Positions 34,906 through 43,390 of a stretch of DNA of 64,000 nt are shown here, one piece after another (the first letter of the stretch is position 1; each line of letters starts with the position of its first letter). The position numbers and the translations under genes were made by a program. The DNA comes from Pseudomonadota bacterium (lineage in GTDB: Bacteria; Pseudomonadota; Alphaproteobacteria; Rhizobiales; Rhizobiaceae), in contig JAEZXX010000051.1 of assembly GCA_023419535.1 (NCBI GenBank), positions 3,513-67,512 of the forward strand, read 5' to 3'. The notes under the pieces are model-generated. The model was not told the DNA's origin. It was given only the letters and a program-made list of their open reading frames with translations, and searched no databases.

Positions 34906-35864
34906 CACTGCACCCAGGGCGTTGCCGCCCAGATCGCGCGGAACTCGTCGAGGCGCGCCGGCATCTGAGCTTCCCATTCCTCGCCCGTCAGGTAGGCGAG
35001 CGGAAGGGCAAGCTGCTCGGCCTGCTTCTGGAACTCCGGATCGTCCAGCGTCGCCTTAACGGCCTCGGCGAAGCGGTCGACGATCTCTTCAGGCGTGTCG
35101 CGCGGGGCTGCGATGCCGCGTTCGGAGGTCATGAAGACCTCGAAGCCCTGCTCGGCCGCCGTCGGAACGTCCGGGAGCTGTGCCGAGCGCTCGGCGCCGA
35201 AATGGGCGATCATGCGAAGGCCGGAGGTATCGTTGCCCCCGAACTCGCTGATGTTCAGGCCACCGCCGGAGATCTGCGAACCCAGAATGGCCGTACGCGT
35301 CTCACCTGCTCCGCCGAAGGGAATGTGCGTGAACTGCACGTCCGCAGCCTGGCCGAGAAGCATGATGGCGAGGTGGTCATCGGTGCCGACGCCCGAGGAG
35401 CCGAAGGAGACGGAGCCCGGTGCGGCCCGAGCCGCCTCGACGAAATCTTCCAGTGTCTGGATCTCGGAGGATTCCGGGACGACGATCGCCGAGGGATCGT
35501 CGACGATCCGCACCACGGGCCGGATGTCGGCGGGCTCGTAGCCGAGCTCGCGCTGCACCTGCATGGACAGGAAGCCGGGCGTGTTGATGAAGGAGAAGGT
35601 GTAACCGTCCGGGTCGGCCTTCGCGAGCGCTGTGTAGGCGATCTCGCCGGAGGCGCCCGGTCGATTCTCGATCACGACGTCGGCGCCGAGATTGCGCTCG
35701 ATGTAGGGCTCCATTGCCCGCGCCATCACATCCGTCGAGCCACCCGGCGAGAAGGCGACGATGAGCTGGATCGGGCGGTCGTTGGGCCATTCGGCATGCG
35801 CCATGCCGGTTGCCGCGGCGAACGCCGCTCCGGCCAGAAGTGCGGTCTTCAGTGCGGTTCTCAT
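34905..35864 (-). CDS. tctC: Tripartite tricarboxylate transporter substrate-binding protein TctC (Bug family)
   Basis: 319 residues with a signal peptide (about 1-24, cut after AHA). Bug-family features: WPNDRPIQLIVAFSPGGSTDVMAR (the loop that grips carboxylate groups), VIENRPGASGEIAYTALAKADPDGYTF and FGSSGVGTDDHLAIMLL. Ligands of Bug proteins are small carboxylic acids. The dehydrogenase and aldolase genes divergent from this operon suggest a hydroxy- or oxo-di/tricarboxylate. It is 44 bases downstream of the IclR stop. Confidence 0.92.
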   Translation of the reverse strand: MRTALKTALLAGAAFAAATGMAHAEWPNDRPIQLIVAFSPGGSTDVMARAMEPYIERNLGADVVIENRPGASGEIAYTALAKADPDGYTFSFINTPGFLSMQVQRELGYEPADIRPVVRIVDDPSAIVVPESSEIQTLEDFVEAARAAPGSVSFGSSGVGTDDHLAIMLLGQAADVQFTHIPFGGAGETRTAILGSQISGGGLNISEFGGNDTSGLRMIAHFGAERSAQLPDVPTAAEQGFEVFMTSERGIAAPRDTPEEIVDRFAEAVKATLDDPEFQKQAEQLALPLAYLTGEEWEAQMPARLDEFRAIWAATPWVQ

Positions 35865-35908
35865 CGTGGTCCTCCCAGACGGGTTGGGTGCGGCGTCCCG
35901 GGTCGCCG

Positions 35909-36610
35909 CTACGGTGTTTCCGGGCTTCCCCCCATGGCAGCCGACAGACGTGCGGCCCCATCGAGGAGGATGGGCAGATGGCTCGCCACCGCTTCGTCCG
36001 TGAAGCGGGTGGGCGGGCCGGTGAGCGCGAGCGTGCCGAAGAGGTTCGGCCCGTCACGGAAGACGGGGACGGCAAGGCTCGCAACCTGCGGGTCTCGTTC
36101 TCCACGCGTGCAGTGCCAGCCCCGCAAGCGGATCTCGTTGGCCAGGGGATCGTCGCCGGTACCGAAGGCGACCAGCACACGACCCGGCGCCCCGAGATCG
36201 AGCCGGAAGGCGTCGCCGACGCGGGCGGAATGGCGGATGGACTGCGATGAATCATGACGGAACAGACAGACGCGACGGTCGCCCTCCCGCACGTAGAGCG
36301 CGGCGCTCTCGCCCGTCCGCTCGCTGAGCTCGGCCAGCAGCGGCTCGACGATGGCGGCCGGATGGAAGGTGGATTGGTAGATCGCGCCGAGACGCACGAG
36401 CTTGGGGCCAAGGCGCCAGCTCGCGTCCTCGTTGCGCACGAGGACAGCCGATTTGGCGAGCGAGCGAGCGATGCGCAGCACCGTCGCCTTGTCGAGCTCG
36501 GTGCGACGCGAAAGCTCGCCGAGCGACAGCGACGTGTCGCGCTCCGAAAAAGCCTCAAGGATAGAGATCGCGCGCTCCACCGCGGCGACCCCGTTCGCAT
36601 TCCCAGGCAT
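35909..36610 (-). CDS. IclR-family transcriptional regulator
   Basis: 233 residues. N-terminal winged HTH (about 1-65: RAISILEAFSERDTSLSLGELSRRTELDKATVLRIARSL) and an IclR effector domain (about 70-230), shorter than the 250-260 residues usual for the family. First gene of the leftward tct run and divergent from the dehydrogenase-aldolase operon. The symmetric operator at 36627-36660 lies directly before it, so it probably controls both directions and itself. Confidence 0.9.
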   Translation of the reverse strand: MPGNANGVAAVERAISILEAFSERDTSLSLGELSRRTELDKATVLRIARSLAKSAVLVRNEDASWRLGPKLVRLGAIYQSTFHPAAIVEPLLAELSERTGESAALYVREGDRRVCLFRHDSSQSIRHSARVGDAFRLDLGAPGRVLVAFGTGDDPLANEIRLRGWHCTRGERDPQVASLAVPVFRDGPNLFGTLALTGPPTRFTDEAVASHLPILLDGAARLSAAMGGSPETP

Positions 36611-36621
36611 TCGATCCTCCC

Positions 36622-36660
36622 AAAAGGTGGTGTACGTTGTACTAAGTACAACACCTTTTC
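36622..36660. promoter_or_regulatory. Nested palindrome, probable IclR operator
   Basis: A perfect 17-base palindrome GTTGTACTAAGTACAAC (36636-36652) sits inside a larger imperfect one: AAAAGGTGGTGTAC on the left against GTACAACACCTTTT on the right (one mismatch). A further TAGTACAA half-site follows at about 36664. It lies between the IclR gene and the divergent dehydrogenase gene. Confidence 0.65.
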
Positions 36661-36716
36661 AGCTAGTACAATACATGCTAGCTCAGCCTCGTCAACCTGG
36701 GAGAGGTCGCTGGACG

Positions 36717-37736
36717 ATGACGGTGGATGGTCAGGGAAGTCAGTCGGTCGCGAACGGCACGAAAACCGTTCTCGTTACCGGCGCCGAGCTCGTCGCCGAG
36801 GCGCGCGAGTTGCTGGCGCAGAACGGCATTCGCGTGGTCTACGCCGACGGCTACGCCTCGTCCGAAGAGCTCGCCGACCTTGCACGCGACGAAGCGATCG
36901 ACGGTCTCCTCGTTCGCCAGGGCAAGATCGGAGCCGGAGTGATCGGCGCCTCCCCTCGCCTGCGGGTCATCGCCAAGCACGGAAGCGGTGTCGACAACAT
37001 CGATCTCGACGCTGCAACGCGCCTCGCCATCCCGGTGCTGCGGGCGCTCGCGGCCAACGCGCAGTCTGTCGCCGAGCTCGCGCTCACGCTGTCCATCAGC
37101 TTGATGAAAGACATCCGTCCGCTCGACGCAGCGGTGAAGTCCGGCTCCTGGCCGAAGACACGCTATGTCGGCCGCGATCTCGGGGGCGCGGTCTTCGGGA
37201 TCGTCGGTTATGGCGAGATCGGCCGTCGCGCGGCGGCACTGGCGCGAGGCGTCGGCATGGTGTGCCTCGCCTACGACCCGGTCGCCGAGGCCGGAATCGC
37301 CGCGGATGGGACCGAGATCGTGCACGACCTCGACGAGGTCCTCCGGCGCGCCGACGTCGTCAGCCTCCACTGCCCGCTCACGGACGCGACGCACCATCTC
37401 ATGAACCGCGGGCGGCTGGCGACGATGAAAGCGGGCGCCTTCCTCGTGAACACGGCGCGTGGAGCGGTCGTGGACGAAGCGGCGCTCGTCGATGCGCTGA
37501 GGGGCGGGACGATCGCAGGAGCGGGCCTCGACAGTTTCGAGGAGGAGCCGCCGCGGGCGGACCATCCGCTGTGGTCGCTGGCGAATGTCCTCGCGACGCC
37601 GCACGTGGCCGGCGCCAGCCGCTCGGCCTTGCGCAACATGGCCGTGCAGAGCGCGAGCGCGATCGTCGATGTGCTCGCGGGGCGCGGCTACGACGAGCGG
37701 GCCTGCGCCAACCGACCCGCGGCGAGGGTCGCCTGA
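36717..37736 (+). CDS. D-2-hydroxyacid dehydrogenase (PGDH/hydroxypyruvate reductase type)
   Basis: 339 residues. D-isomer 2-hydroxyacid dehydrogenase fold: substrate domain with KHGSGVDNIDLDAA (about 87-100), Rossmann VGYGEIGRRAAALA (about 163-176), catalytic Arg in NTARGAVVDEAAL (about 246-258), Glu in LDSFEEEPP and His in TPHVAGAS (about 293-300). It has neither ACT nor ASB domain, so it is not a regulated SerA. GGGAGAGG precedes ATG 36717; the longer frame to 36402 overlaps the IclR gene. It starts a two-gene operon with the RraA-type aldolase and probably oxidises a 2-hydroxy acid to the 2-oxo acid cleaved by it. Confidence 0.9.
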   Translation: MTVDGQGSQSVANGTKTVLVTGAELVAEARELLAQNGIRVVYADGYASSEELADLARDEAIDGLLVRQGKIGAGVIGASPRLRVIAKHGSGVDNIDLDAATRLAIPVLRALAANAQSVAELALTLSISLMKDIRPLDAAVKSGSWPKTRYVGRDLGGAVFGIVGYGEIGRRAAALARGVGMVCLAYDPVAEAGIAADGTEIVHDLDEVLRRADVVSLHCPLTDATHHLMNRGRLATMKAGAFLVNTARGAVVDEAALVDALRGGTIAGAGLDSFEEEPPRADHPLWSLANVLATPHVAGASRSALRNMAVQSASAIVDVLAGRGYDERACANRPAARVA

Positions 37737-37777
37737 TCCGCGCAGGCGGGATCGAAGTTCAAACGGAGGAGAAGAGC

Positions 37778-38452
37778 ATGATCGGTTTCAGGGTTCGCCG
37801 CATGGAGCGGCGCGTCGACGCGCAGTGGGTCGAGCGGTTCAGGGAACTACCCGTCGCAAACTTGAGCGACGTCATGTCCCGCATGACCGCGGGCGGCGCA
37901 GCGCTCCACGCCATGCATTCGGGCGGGCGCATGGTCGGCACCGCGGTGACGGTAAAGACCCGTCCGGGTGACAACCTCATGGTGCACAAGGCGCTCGACA
38001 TCGCCCAGCCTGGAGATGTCGTGGTGGTCGACGCTGGCGGCGACCTGTCCAATGCCATCATCGGCGAACTGATGGTCGCTCACGCCGAGAAGCGCGGCCT
38101 TGCCGGTATCGTCATCCACGGCGCCATCCGCGACAGCGAGGAGATCGCCGCCGGGTCCTTCCCGGTGTTCGCGGCCGGCGTCACCCATCGCGGCCCCTAC
38201 AAGGACGGGCCGGGCGAGGTGAACGTGCCGATCGCGATCGAGGGCATGGTGATCCAGCCCGGCGATCTCGTCTGCGGCGACGGCGACGGCCTTCTAGCGA
38301 TCGCTTTCGACGATGTCGCGACCGTCCACGAGGCTGCGGCGAGGAAGCACGCGGCGGAAACCGCCCAGATGGAGAACATCCGGGCCGGACGCAACGACCG
38401 CGCATGGGTGGACGCCGCTCTCGCCAAGCTCGGCTGCGAGATCGAGGCCTAG
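37778..38452 (+). CDS. RraA-family aldolase (HMG/CHA aldolase-like)
   Basis: 224 residues. The RraA/HMG aldolase fold motifs are GDVVVVDAGGDLSNAIIGELM and GIVIHGAIRDSEEI, whose Arg-Asp (about 123-124) binds pyruvate and the divalent metal in 4-hydroxy-4-methyl-2-oxoglutarate/4-carboxy-4-hydroxy-2-oxoadipate aldolases. These residues are kept here, favouring a pyruvate-releasing aldolase or oxaloacetate decarboxylase rather than the RNase E inhibitor RraA. The start has GGAGGAGAAGAGC before it. It is 41 bases after the dehydrogenase gene. An Arg-rich N-terminal extension (RVRRMERRVD) precedes the domain. Confidence 0.85.
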   Translation: MIGFRVRRMERRVDAQWVERFRELPVANLSDVMSRMTAGGAALHAMHSGGRMVGTAVTVKTRPGDNLMVHKALDIAQPGDVVVVDAGGDLSNAIIGELMVAHAEKRGLAGIVIHGAIRDSEEIAAGSFPVFAAGVTHRGPYKDGPGEVNVPIAIEGMVIQPGDLVCGDGDGLLAIAFDDVATVHEAAARKHAAETAQMENIRAGRNDRAWVDAALAKLGCEIEA

Positions 38453-38467
38453 CCCCGAGCTGAATGT

Positions 38468-38497
38468 CCGCTTCTCGGCTTATCGTGCGAGAAGCGG
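38468..38497. terminator. Hairpin after the dehydrogenase-aldolase operon
   Basis: Perfect 10-base stem CCGCTTCTCG / CGAGAAGCGG with a 10-base loop, starting 16 bases after the aldolase stop. No T run follows, so it may need Rho or act as an mRNA 3' end stabiliser. Confidence 0.5.
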
Positions 38498-38646
38498 GCT
38501 GGCTGCTCTTCAACCACCCGGTCGCAGAAAGCCGAACAGACGGACGCTCGGGAGCGGTCCATACGCTTTCGACCCTTCCAAGACAGTCAGCGTAGCGGCC
38601 ATTCTTCTCCGATAGCAGACATCGCTTCCCTCCCTTGAACATTACA

Positions 38647-38665
38647 ACGGTATTTGCAATATCGT
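38647..38665. promoter_or_regulatory. Probable ArsR operator
   Basis: ACGGTATTTGCAATATCGT is an 8-3-8 palindrome with one mismatch, ending 4 bases before the arsR start. Its position over the ribosome site and promoter fits autorepression by ArsR released by arsenite. Confidence 0.55.
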
Positions 38666-38669
38666 AGGG

Positions 38670-39008
38670 ATGAACGACGATGCTGCCGTTGCCGCCCTCT
38701 CCGCTCTCGCTCACGCTGACCGCCTCGCGGCGTTCCGGTTGCTCGTCCGCGCCGGTCCGAACGGCATCGCATCGGGCGAGATTGCCGAGGCGCTGCGTAT
38801 CCCGCCGACGCGGATGAGCTTCCACCTCGCGACGCTCGAGCGATCCAGACTCCTGCGCTCGTGGCGAGACGGCCGCCGCATCCTCTACGCGGCGAGCTAC
38901 GACGACATGCGCCGGCTCCTCGCCTTCCTGACGGAGGACTGCTGTTCGGGGAACCCTGAGATCTGCGGAACTCTCGGCGCCGACCTCCTCGCACCGTCAT
39001 GCTCGTAG
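38670..39008 (+). CDS. arsR: ArsR-family arsenite-responsive repressor
   Basis: 112 residues, winged HTH (about 5-90: ALAHADRLAAFRLLVRAGP, then PPTRMSFHLATLERSRLL). The metalloid site is C-terminal rather than in the HTH: Cys91-Cys92 and Cys99 (DCCSGNPEIC), the three-cysteine arrangement of AfArsR-type repressors, with an extra Cys111. It heads the ars operon and overlaps the upstream region of arsC. Confidence 0.92.
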   Translation: MNDDAAVAALSALAHADRLAAFRLLVRAGPNGIASGEIAEALRIPPTRMSFHLATLERSRLLRSWRDGRRILYAASYDDMRRLLAFLTEDCCSGNPEICGTLGADLLAPSCS

Positions 39009-39019
39009 GAGACCTGCTC

Positions 39020-39433
39020 GTGACCGTCACGATCTACCACAACCCCGCCTGCGGCACGTCCCGCAACACGCTGGAGATGATCCGCCGGTCCGGCGAGGAG
39101 CCGGAGGTGGTCGAGTATCTGCAGACGCCGCCGAGCCGGGAGCGGCTCGTCGAGCTGATCGAGGCCATGGGCATCCGGCCGCGCGACCTCTTGCGCGAGA
39201 AGGGGACGCCTTACGCCGAACTCGGACTTGGGGACGAGACGCTGTGCGACGACGCGCTCCTCGACGCGATGGAGGCCCATCCGATCCTGATCAACCGTCC
39301 GATCGTCGTGACGGACAAGGGCGCCGCGCTCTGCCGTCCGTCGGAGAAGGTGCTGCCGCTTCTGACGAATCCAATCGCGACCTTCACCAAGGAGGACGGC
39401 GAGACAGTCGGCCTTGAGGGGCCGACGGCGTGA
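39020..39433 (+). CDS. arsC: Glutaredoxin-dependent arsenate reductase ArsC
   Basis: 137 residues. N-terminal TVTIYHNPACGTSRNTLE carries catalytic Cys11; Arg residues of the substrate pocket are in the ILINRPIVV segment. The GTG at 39020 is preceded by GGAG at 8 bases and gives the typical ArsC N-terminus; an ATG at 38999 inside arsR would add seven residues. It reduces arsenate to arsenite for export by ArsB. Confidence 0.93.
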   Translation: MTVTIYHNPACGTSRNTLEMIRRSGEEPEVVEYLQTPPSRERLVELIEAMGIRPRDLLREKGTPYAELGLGDETLCDDALLDAMEAHPILINRPIVVTDKGAALCRPSEKVLPLLTNPIATFTKEDGETVGLEGPTA

Positions 39434-40155
39434 CGGACCCTGTCGCCCTCGACCTTCCGAGCGTCGACCTCGACCAGCTTCGCCCGATCGACGGGTTCGC
39501 CCTCGCCGGGCCCGGCGGCCCGATGCACCCGCCGCGCATCCTCGTCCTCTACGGTTCGATCCGCGAGCGGTCCTATTCCCGCCTCCTGTCCGAGGAGGCC
39601 GGCCGGCTACTCCGCTGGTTCGGCTGCGAGGTGCGGACCTTCGACCCCCGCGGCCTGCCGCTCCCGGACGGGGCGGAGCCCGACCATCCGAAGGTCAGGG
39701 AACTTCGCGACCTCGCCGACTGGTCGGAAGGCATGGTCTGGGTCAGCCCGGAGCGCCACGGCGCGATGACCGGGATCATGAAGGCGCAGATCGACTGGAT
39801 ACCGCTGAGCGATGGCGCGAAGCGCCCGACGCAGGGCAAGACGCTTGGCCTGATGGAGGTGTCCGGCGGCTCGCAATCCTTCAACGCGGTGAACCAGATG
39901 CGCATCCTCGGCCGCTGGATGCGCATGGTCACGATCCCGAACCAGTCGTCGGTCCCGAAGGCCTTCCTCGAGTTCGACGAGACGGGACGCATGAAGCCGT
40001 CCGCTTATCTCAGCCGGGTCGTCGACGTCTGCGAGGAGCTGGTGAAGTTCACCTGGCTCGTGCGCGGACGCTCGGACTATCTGACGGATCGCTACTCCGA
40101 GCGCGTCGAGAGCGCCGAGCAGCTCTCGACACGCGTGAACCAGCGCACCCTCTGA
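39430..40155 (+). CDS. arsH: ArsH flavoprotein (NADPH-dependent organoarsenical/quinone reductase)
   Basis: 241 residues. Flavodoxin-like NADPH-FMN reductase core with PPRILVLYGSIRERSYSRLLSEEAGRLL (about 35-62), the SPERHGAMTGIMKAQIDWIPLS segment that defines ArsH and the GGSQSFNAVNQMRILGRWMRM stretch. ArsH oxidises trivalent methyl- and aromatic arsenicals and reduces quinones. GTG start, overlapping the arsC stop by 4 bases. Confidence 0.95.
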   Translation: MTDPVALDLPSVDLDQLRPIDGFALAGPGGPMHPPRILVLYGSIRERSYSRLLSEEAGRLLRWFGCEVRTFDPRGLPLPDGAEPDHPKVRELRDLADWSEGMVWVSPERHGAMTGIMKAQIDWIPLSDGAKRPTQGKTLGLMEVSGGSQSFNAVNQMRILGRWMRMVTIPNQSSVPKAFLEFDETGRMKPSAYLSRVVDVCEELVKFTWLVRGRSDYLTDRYSERVESAEQLSTRVNQRTL

Positions 40156-40177
40156 CCCTCTCGCCTCCGGACCGCCC

Positions 40178-41488
40178 ATGCTCGCCCTCGCGATCTTCGT
40201 CGCCACCCTTGTCCTCGTCATCTGGCAACCCCGGGGGCTTGGTATCGGGTGGTCGGCACTCGCCGGCGCAGCGGTGGCGCTTGCGACCGGCGTCGTCGGC
40301 TGGAGCGACGTCGAGACAGTCTGGCACATCGTCTGGGACGCGACCTTCACCTTCATCGCGCTGATCGTCATTTCGCTCGTCCTCGACGAGGCCGGGTTCT
40401 TCGCCTGGGCCGCGCTCCACGTCGCCCGCTGGGGCGGGGGCGACGGGCGGCGGCTGTTCCCGCTCATCGTCGTCCTTGGCGCGGCCATCGCCGCCGTCTT
40501 CGCCAATGACGGCGCGGCGCTGCTTCTCACCCCGATCGTGCTCGCCATCCTCCTGCGTCTGAACTTTCCGCCCGCCGGGGCGCTCGCCTTCGTGATCGCC
40601 TGCGGGTTCGTCGCCGACACGACCAGCCTGCCGCTGGTGGTGTCGAACCTCGTGAACATCGTCACGGCGAACTTCTTCGGCATCTCCTTCGGGCAGTACG
40701 CCGCCGTCATGGTCCCGGTGAACCTCGTCTCGCTGGCGGCCACGCTCATCGTGCTCTGGGCATACTTCCGGAACGACGTACCGGCGACCTACGATGTGGA
40801 CCGCCTCGCGGAGCCGAAGAGAGCGATCCGCGACCTGGCCGTCTTCCGCACCGCCTTCCCGCTCCTCGCCCTCCTGCTTGTCGCCTATCTCGTGACGGGG
40901 CCGCTCGGCGTGCCGATCGCCTTCGTGACGGGAGCGGCCGCCCTCGTCCTCATGGCGGTCGCCGGACGCTGGTTCCCCGGCGGGCGCTGCGCGATCGTCC
41001 CGCTCGGCAAGGTGCTGCGCGAGGCCCCGTGGCAGATCGTCCTCTTCTCGATCGGCATGTACCTCGTCGTCTACGGGCTCGGGAACGCCGGCCTGACGGA
41101 CATCGCAGCAAGCGTGCTGCACTGGCTTGCCGAACGGGGAACGTTCGTCGCGACCGTCGGGACGGGCATCGTCGTGGCGGCGCTGGCCTCGGTCATGAAC
41201 AACATGCCCGCCACGCTCGTCGGCGCGCTCGCTATCGACCGGGCGGACGTCGCGCCCCTGACCCGCGAGCTCATGATCTACGCCAACGTCGTCGGCAACG
41301 ACCTCGGGCCGAAGTTCACGCCGATCGGCTCGCTCGCGACGCTGCTCTGGCTCCACGTCCTCGCGGGCAAGGGGCAGCGGATCACGTGGGGAGCCTACAT
41401 GCGGGTCGGCCTCGTCCTCACCCCGCCCGTTCTCCTCGCAACTCTCGTCGCCCTCTGGATCTGGCTCTCGATCGTCTCGCCGCAATGA
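40178..41488 (+). CDS. arsB: Arsenite efflux pump ArsB
   Basis: 436 residues, 12 or so membrane segments, ion transporter superfamily. Conserved ArsB stretches: FFAWAALHVARWGGGDGRRLFPLIV, ANDGAALLLTPIVLAIL, SNLVNIVTANFFGISF, SVMNNMPATLVGALAI and GNDLGPKFTPIGSLATLLW. It expels arsenite produced by ArsC. It starts 22 bases after arsH and overlaps the next, broken gene by 4 bases. Confidence 0.95.
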   Translation: MLALAIFVATLVLVIWQPRGLGIGWSALAGAAVALATGVVGWSDVETVWHIVWDATFTFIALIVISLVLDEAGFFAWAALHVARWGGGDGRRLFPLIVVLGAAIAAVFANDGAALLLTPIVLAILLRLNFPPAGALAFVIACGFVADTTSLPLVVSNLVNIVTANFFGISFGQYAAVMVPVNLVSLAATLIVLWAYFRNDVPATYDVDRLAEPKRAIRDLAVFRTAFPLLALLLVAYLVTGPLGVPIAFVTGAAALVLMAVAGRWFPGGRCAIVPLGKVLREAPWQIVLFSIGMYLVVYGLGNAGLTDIAASVLHWLAERGTFVATVGTGIVVAALASVMNNMPATLVGALAIDRADVAPLTRELMIYANVVGNDLGPKFTPIGSLATLLWLHVLAGKGQRITWGAYMRVGLVLTPPVLLATLVALWIWLSIVSPQ

Positions 41489-42199
41489 GGGCCACGCCGG
41501 GTGTCTGGAGCGACATCGTCGCCCTCGGCATCAGCCAGATCGTCGACTACGGCACGCTCTACTACAGGTTCGGCATCCTAGCCCCCGCCATGGCCCCCGA
41601 CGGCGCTCGTCGCCGCCGCTTTCGCACCTGAGGCCGTCCCGTTCGTGATCGCGCTCGTCGCGATCGAGGTCGCGTCCACGTTCGTCCAGTACGGGGCGGC
41701 CTTTCCGCTCGTGGTCCAGCGTCACCCGGGAACGGCACAGCGGAGCATCCCGTACCTGACGCTGATCGCCGGGGTCGCCCCGACACTGTTCTGGCCCGTG
41801 ACGACTTGGTTGCCCGAGACGATGTCGTGGCGGGAGGTCTACATCGTCTTCGCCGTTCTCAACGTTGCGGTTTATCTGCCCATCCACCTCTGGCTGGCAC
41901 GTCGGTCGAAAGCCCCGACAGAACCGTGGGAGGCGGCGGTACCTCCAATTCCGGTCGCTTCTCCGTCTGGCCTCGTGCGTCCGGCTCTCCGGTCTCGGGC
42001 GTTCCTCCTGATGGGCGCCGCTTTCGCCTTCCAGAGCTTGGTGGTCTCGTCGGTACTGGTCCACATGCTGCCGATCCTCTCGGCGCTCGGGCTGCGGCTC
42101 GCGGGCGTGATGGTCAGTGCCGTGTTCGGGCCGGCTCGGGTCGCGAGGCGCTTCGTACTCATGGTGTTCGGGCGGACTCTTTCGCCGATCGCCGCGTAG
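41485..42199 (+). pseudogene. MFS efflux transporter of the ars operon, internally deleted and truncated
   Basis: The start (VWSDIVALGISQIVDYGTLYY, then GILAPAMA) is in one frame and ends at a stop near 41631. The remaining recognisable part (FVIALVAIEVASTFVQYGAAF, SIPYLTLIAG, WLPETMSWREVYIVFAVLN, RAFLLMGAAFAFQSLVVSSVLVHMLPILSALG) is in another frame from about 41600 to a TAG at 42199. Compared with MFS transporters I know beside ars genes, about 45 residues after the first helix and the last third (after FGRTLSP) are missing. The ATG overlaps the arsB stop, so it was once a coupled fifth gene of the operon. Confidence 0.8.
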
Positions 42200-42322
42200 C
42201 ACTTAAGCCAGATGACCTCCGCCCAACCCAGTGAAGTTCAGCACGCCTCAGACCAATGGGTCCTAAGCCTAGACCGTGCGAGAAAGGTCAGCTTCTGTCG
42301 GCGAGCAAAGGAGGCGAGCGGG

Positions 42323-43390
42323 TCACGATGGCAGTGGAACCGGCACTCCGTACCGATCCGCGAGCGCGTAGAATGCCTCCACCGTATCGACGTCGACGGG
42401 GATGCCGTCCTCGGCGCGCCGTTCCCACTCGCGCCACTCGCGGTCGCCCGGCGCCAAGACTTCGCCCTCGTCCGCCGGCTGCGACGCGCGAAGATTTTCG
42501 AGATAGCGGCGCATGCCGGCGTCGAACTCCGCGCGCGGGATGAACGCTTCCGGGTCGATGGCCAGCACGAAGGCGCCCATGCGGCGCGGCGTCTGGAGAT
42601 CGGGGCCCGGCATCGGCGCGATCTCGAAGGACAGCCGCATGCCTGTCAGTACGGCCGATAGGATCTCGGCCACCCCTGCCAGGGCGGCGCCCTTGAAGCC
42701 GAAGGCCGCACCGAGCGGGGCCAGCATATCCGCTTCGGCAGCCGACGTCGTGTCGCGGCCCTCGGGCGTCGAGGCCGTCCCCTCGGGCAAGGCAACGCCG
42801 AGGCTGCGATACAGCTGGACGCGGTTGTAGGGAATGGCGCTCGTCGCCATGTCGAGCAGCCACGGCCGCTCGCCTGCCACCGGCACGCCGACGGCGATGG
42901 GGTTGGTTCCGTGGAAGCGCTCGGCACCGCCGTGCAGACGCACGAACGCGTCGGAATTGCAGGTGGCGATGCCGATCACGCCGGCGTCCGCAGCCGCAAG
43001 CGCGTAGACGCCGGCGGCCCCGAAATGGGAGCTGTCGCGGATGGAGACCGCACCGATTCCGAACGTGCGGGACAGTTCGATCGCGCGCTCCATCGCCGTG
43101 AAGGTCGCAAGCGCCCCATGCGCGTGGTCGGCATGGAGCGTCGCAACGGCCGACCGGGCGGAGGCGAATGCAAGCCTCGGCCGTCGGTTCACCCGGCCGC
43201 CCGCCAGAACGGCGGCATAGTGAGGAAGAAGCCGGATGCCGTGGCTGTCCACGCCGATCTGCGAGGCATGCATCATCGCGCGGGTCGCCGCATCGCAGGT
43301 CGGCTCGTCCGCTCCCATGGCTGCGAGCAGGCGGCGACTGAACGCGTCGAGCGCACTTTGCGCAAAGCGCGTCGGGCGGGCGCCGCTCAC
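42323..43390 (-). CDS. Ldh2/YiaK-type NAD(P)-dependent dehydrogenase
   Basis: 355 residues of the malate/L-lactate dehydrogenase family 2 (LDH2/MDG2 fold). Family landmarks: SHGIRLLPHYAAVL (about 50-63), VSIRDSSHFGAAGVYALAAADAG (active-site His about 123), CNSDA, FHGTNPIAVGVP and FGFKGAALAGVAEILSAVLTG. Members oxidise or reduce 2-hydroxy/2-oxo acids such as malate, ureidoglycolate, sulfolactate and 2,3-diketogulonate. The last gene of the uxuA-uxuB run, overlapping the uxuB stop by 4 bases, so a sugar-acid substrate is likely. Confidence 0.87.
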   Translation of the reverse strand: MSGARPTRFAQSALDAFSRRLLAAMGADEPTCDAATRAMMHASQIGVDSHGIRLLPHYAAVLAGGRVNRRPRLAFASARSAVATLHADHAHGALATFTAMERAIELSRTFGIGAVSIRDSSHFGAAGVYALAAADAGVIGIATCNSDAFVRLHGGAERFHGTNPIAVGVPVAGERPWLLDMATSAIPYNRVQLYRSLGVALPEGTASTPEGRDTTSAAEADMLAPLGAAFGFKGAALAGVAEILSAVLTGMRLSFEIAPMPGPDLQTPRRMGAFVLAIDPEAFIPRAEFDAGMRRYLENLRASQPADEGEVLAPGDREWREWERRAEDGIPVDVDTVEAFYALADRYGVPVPLPS

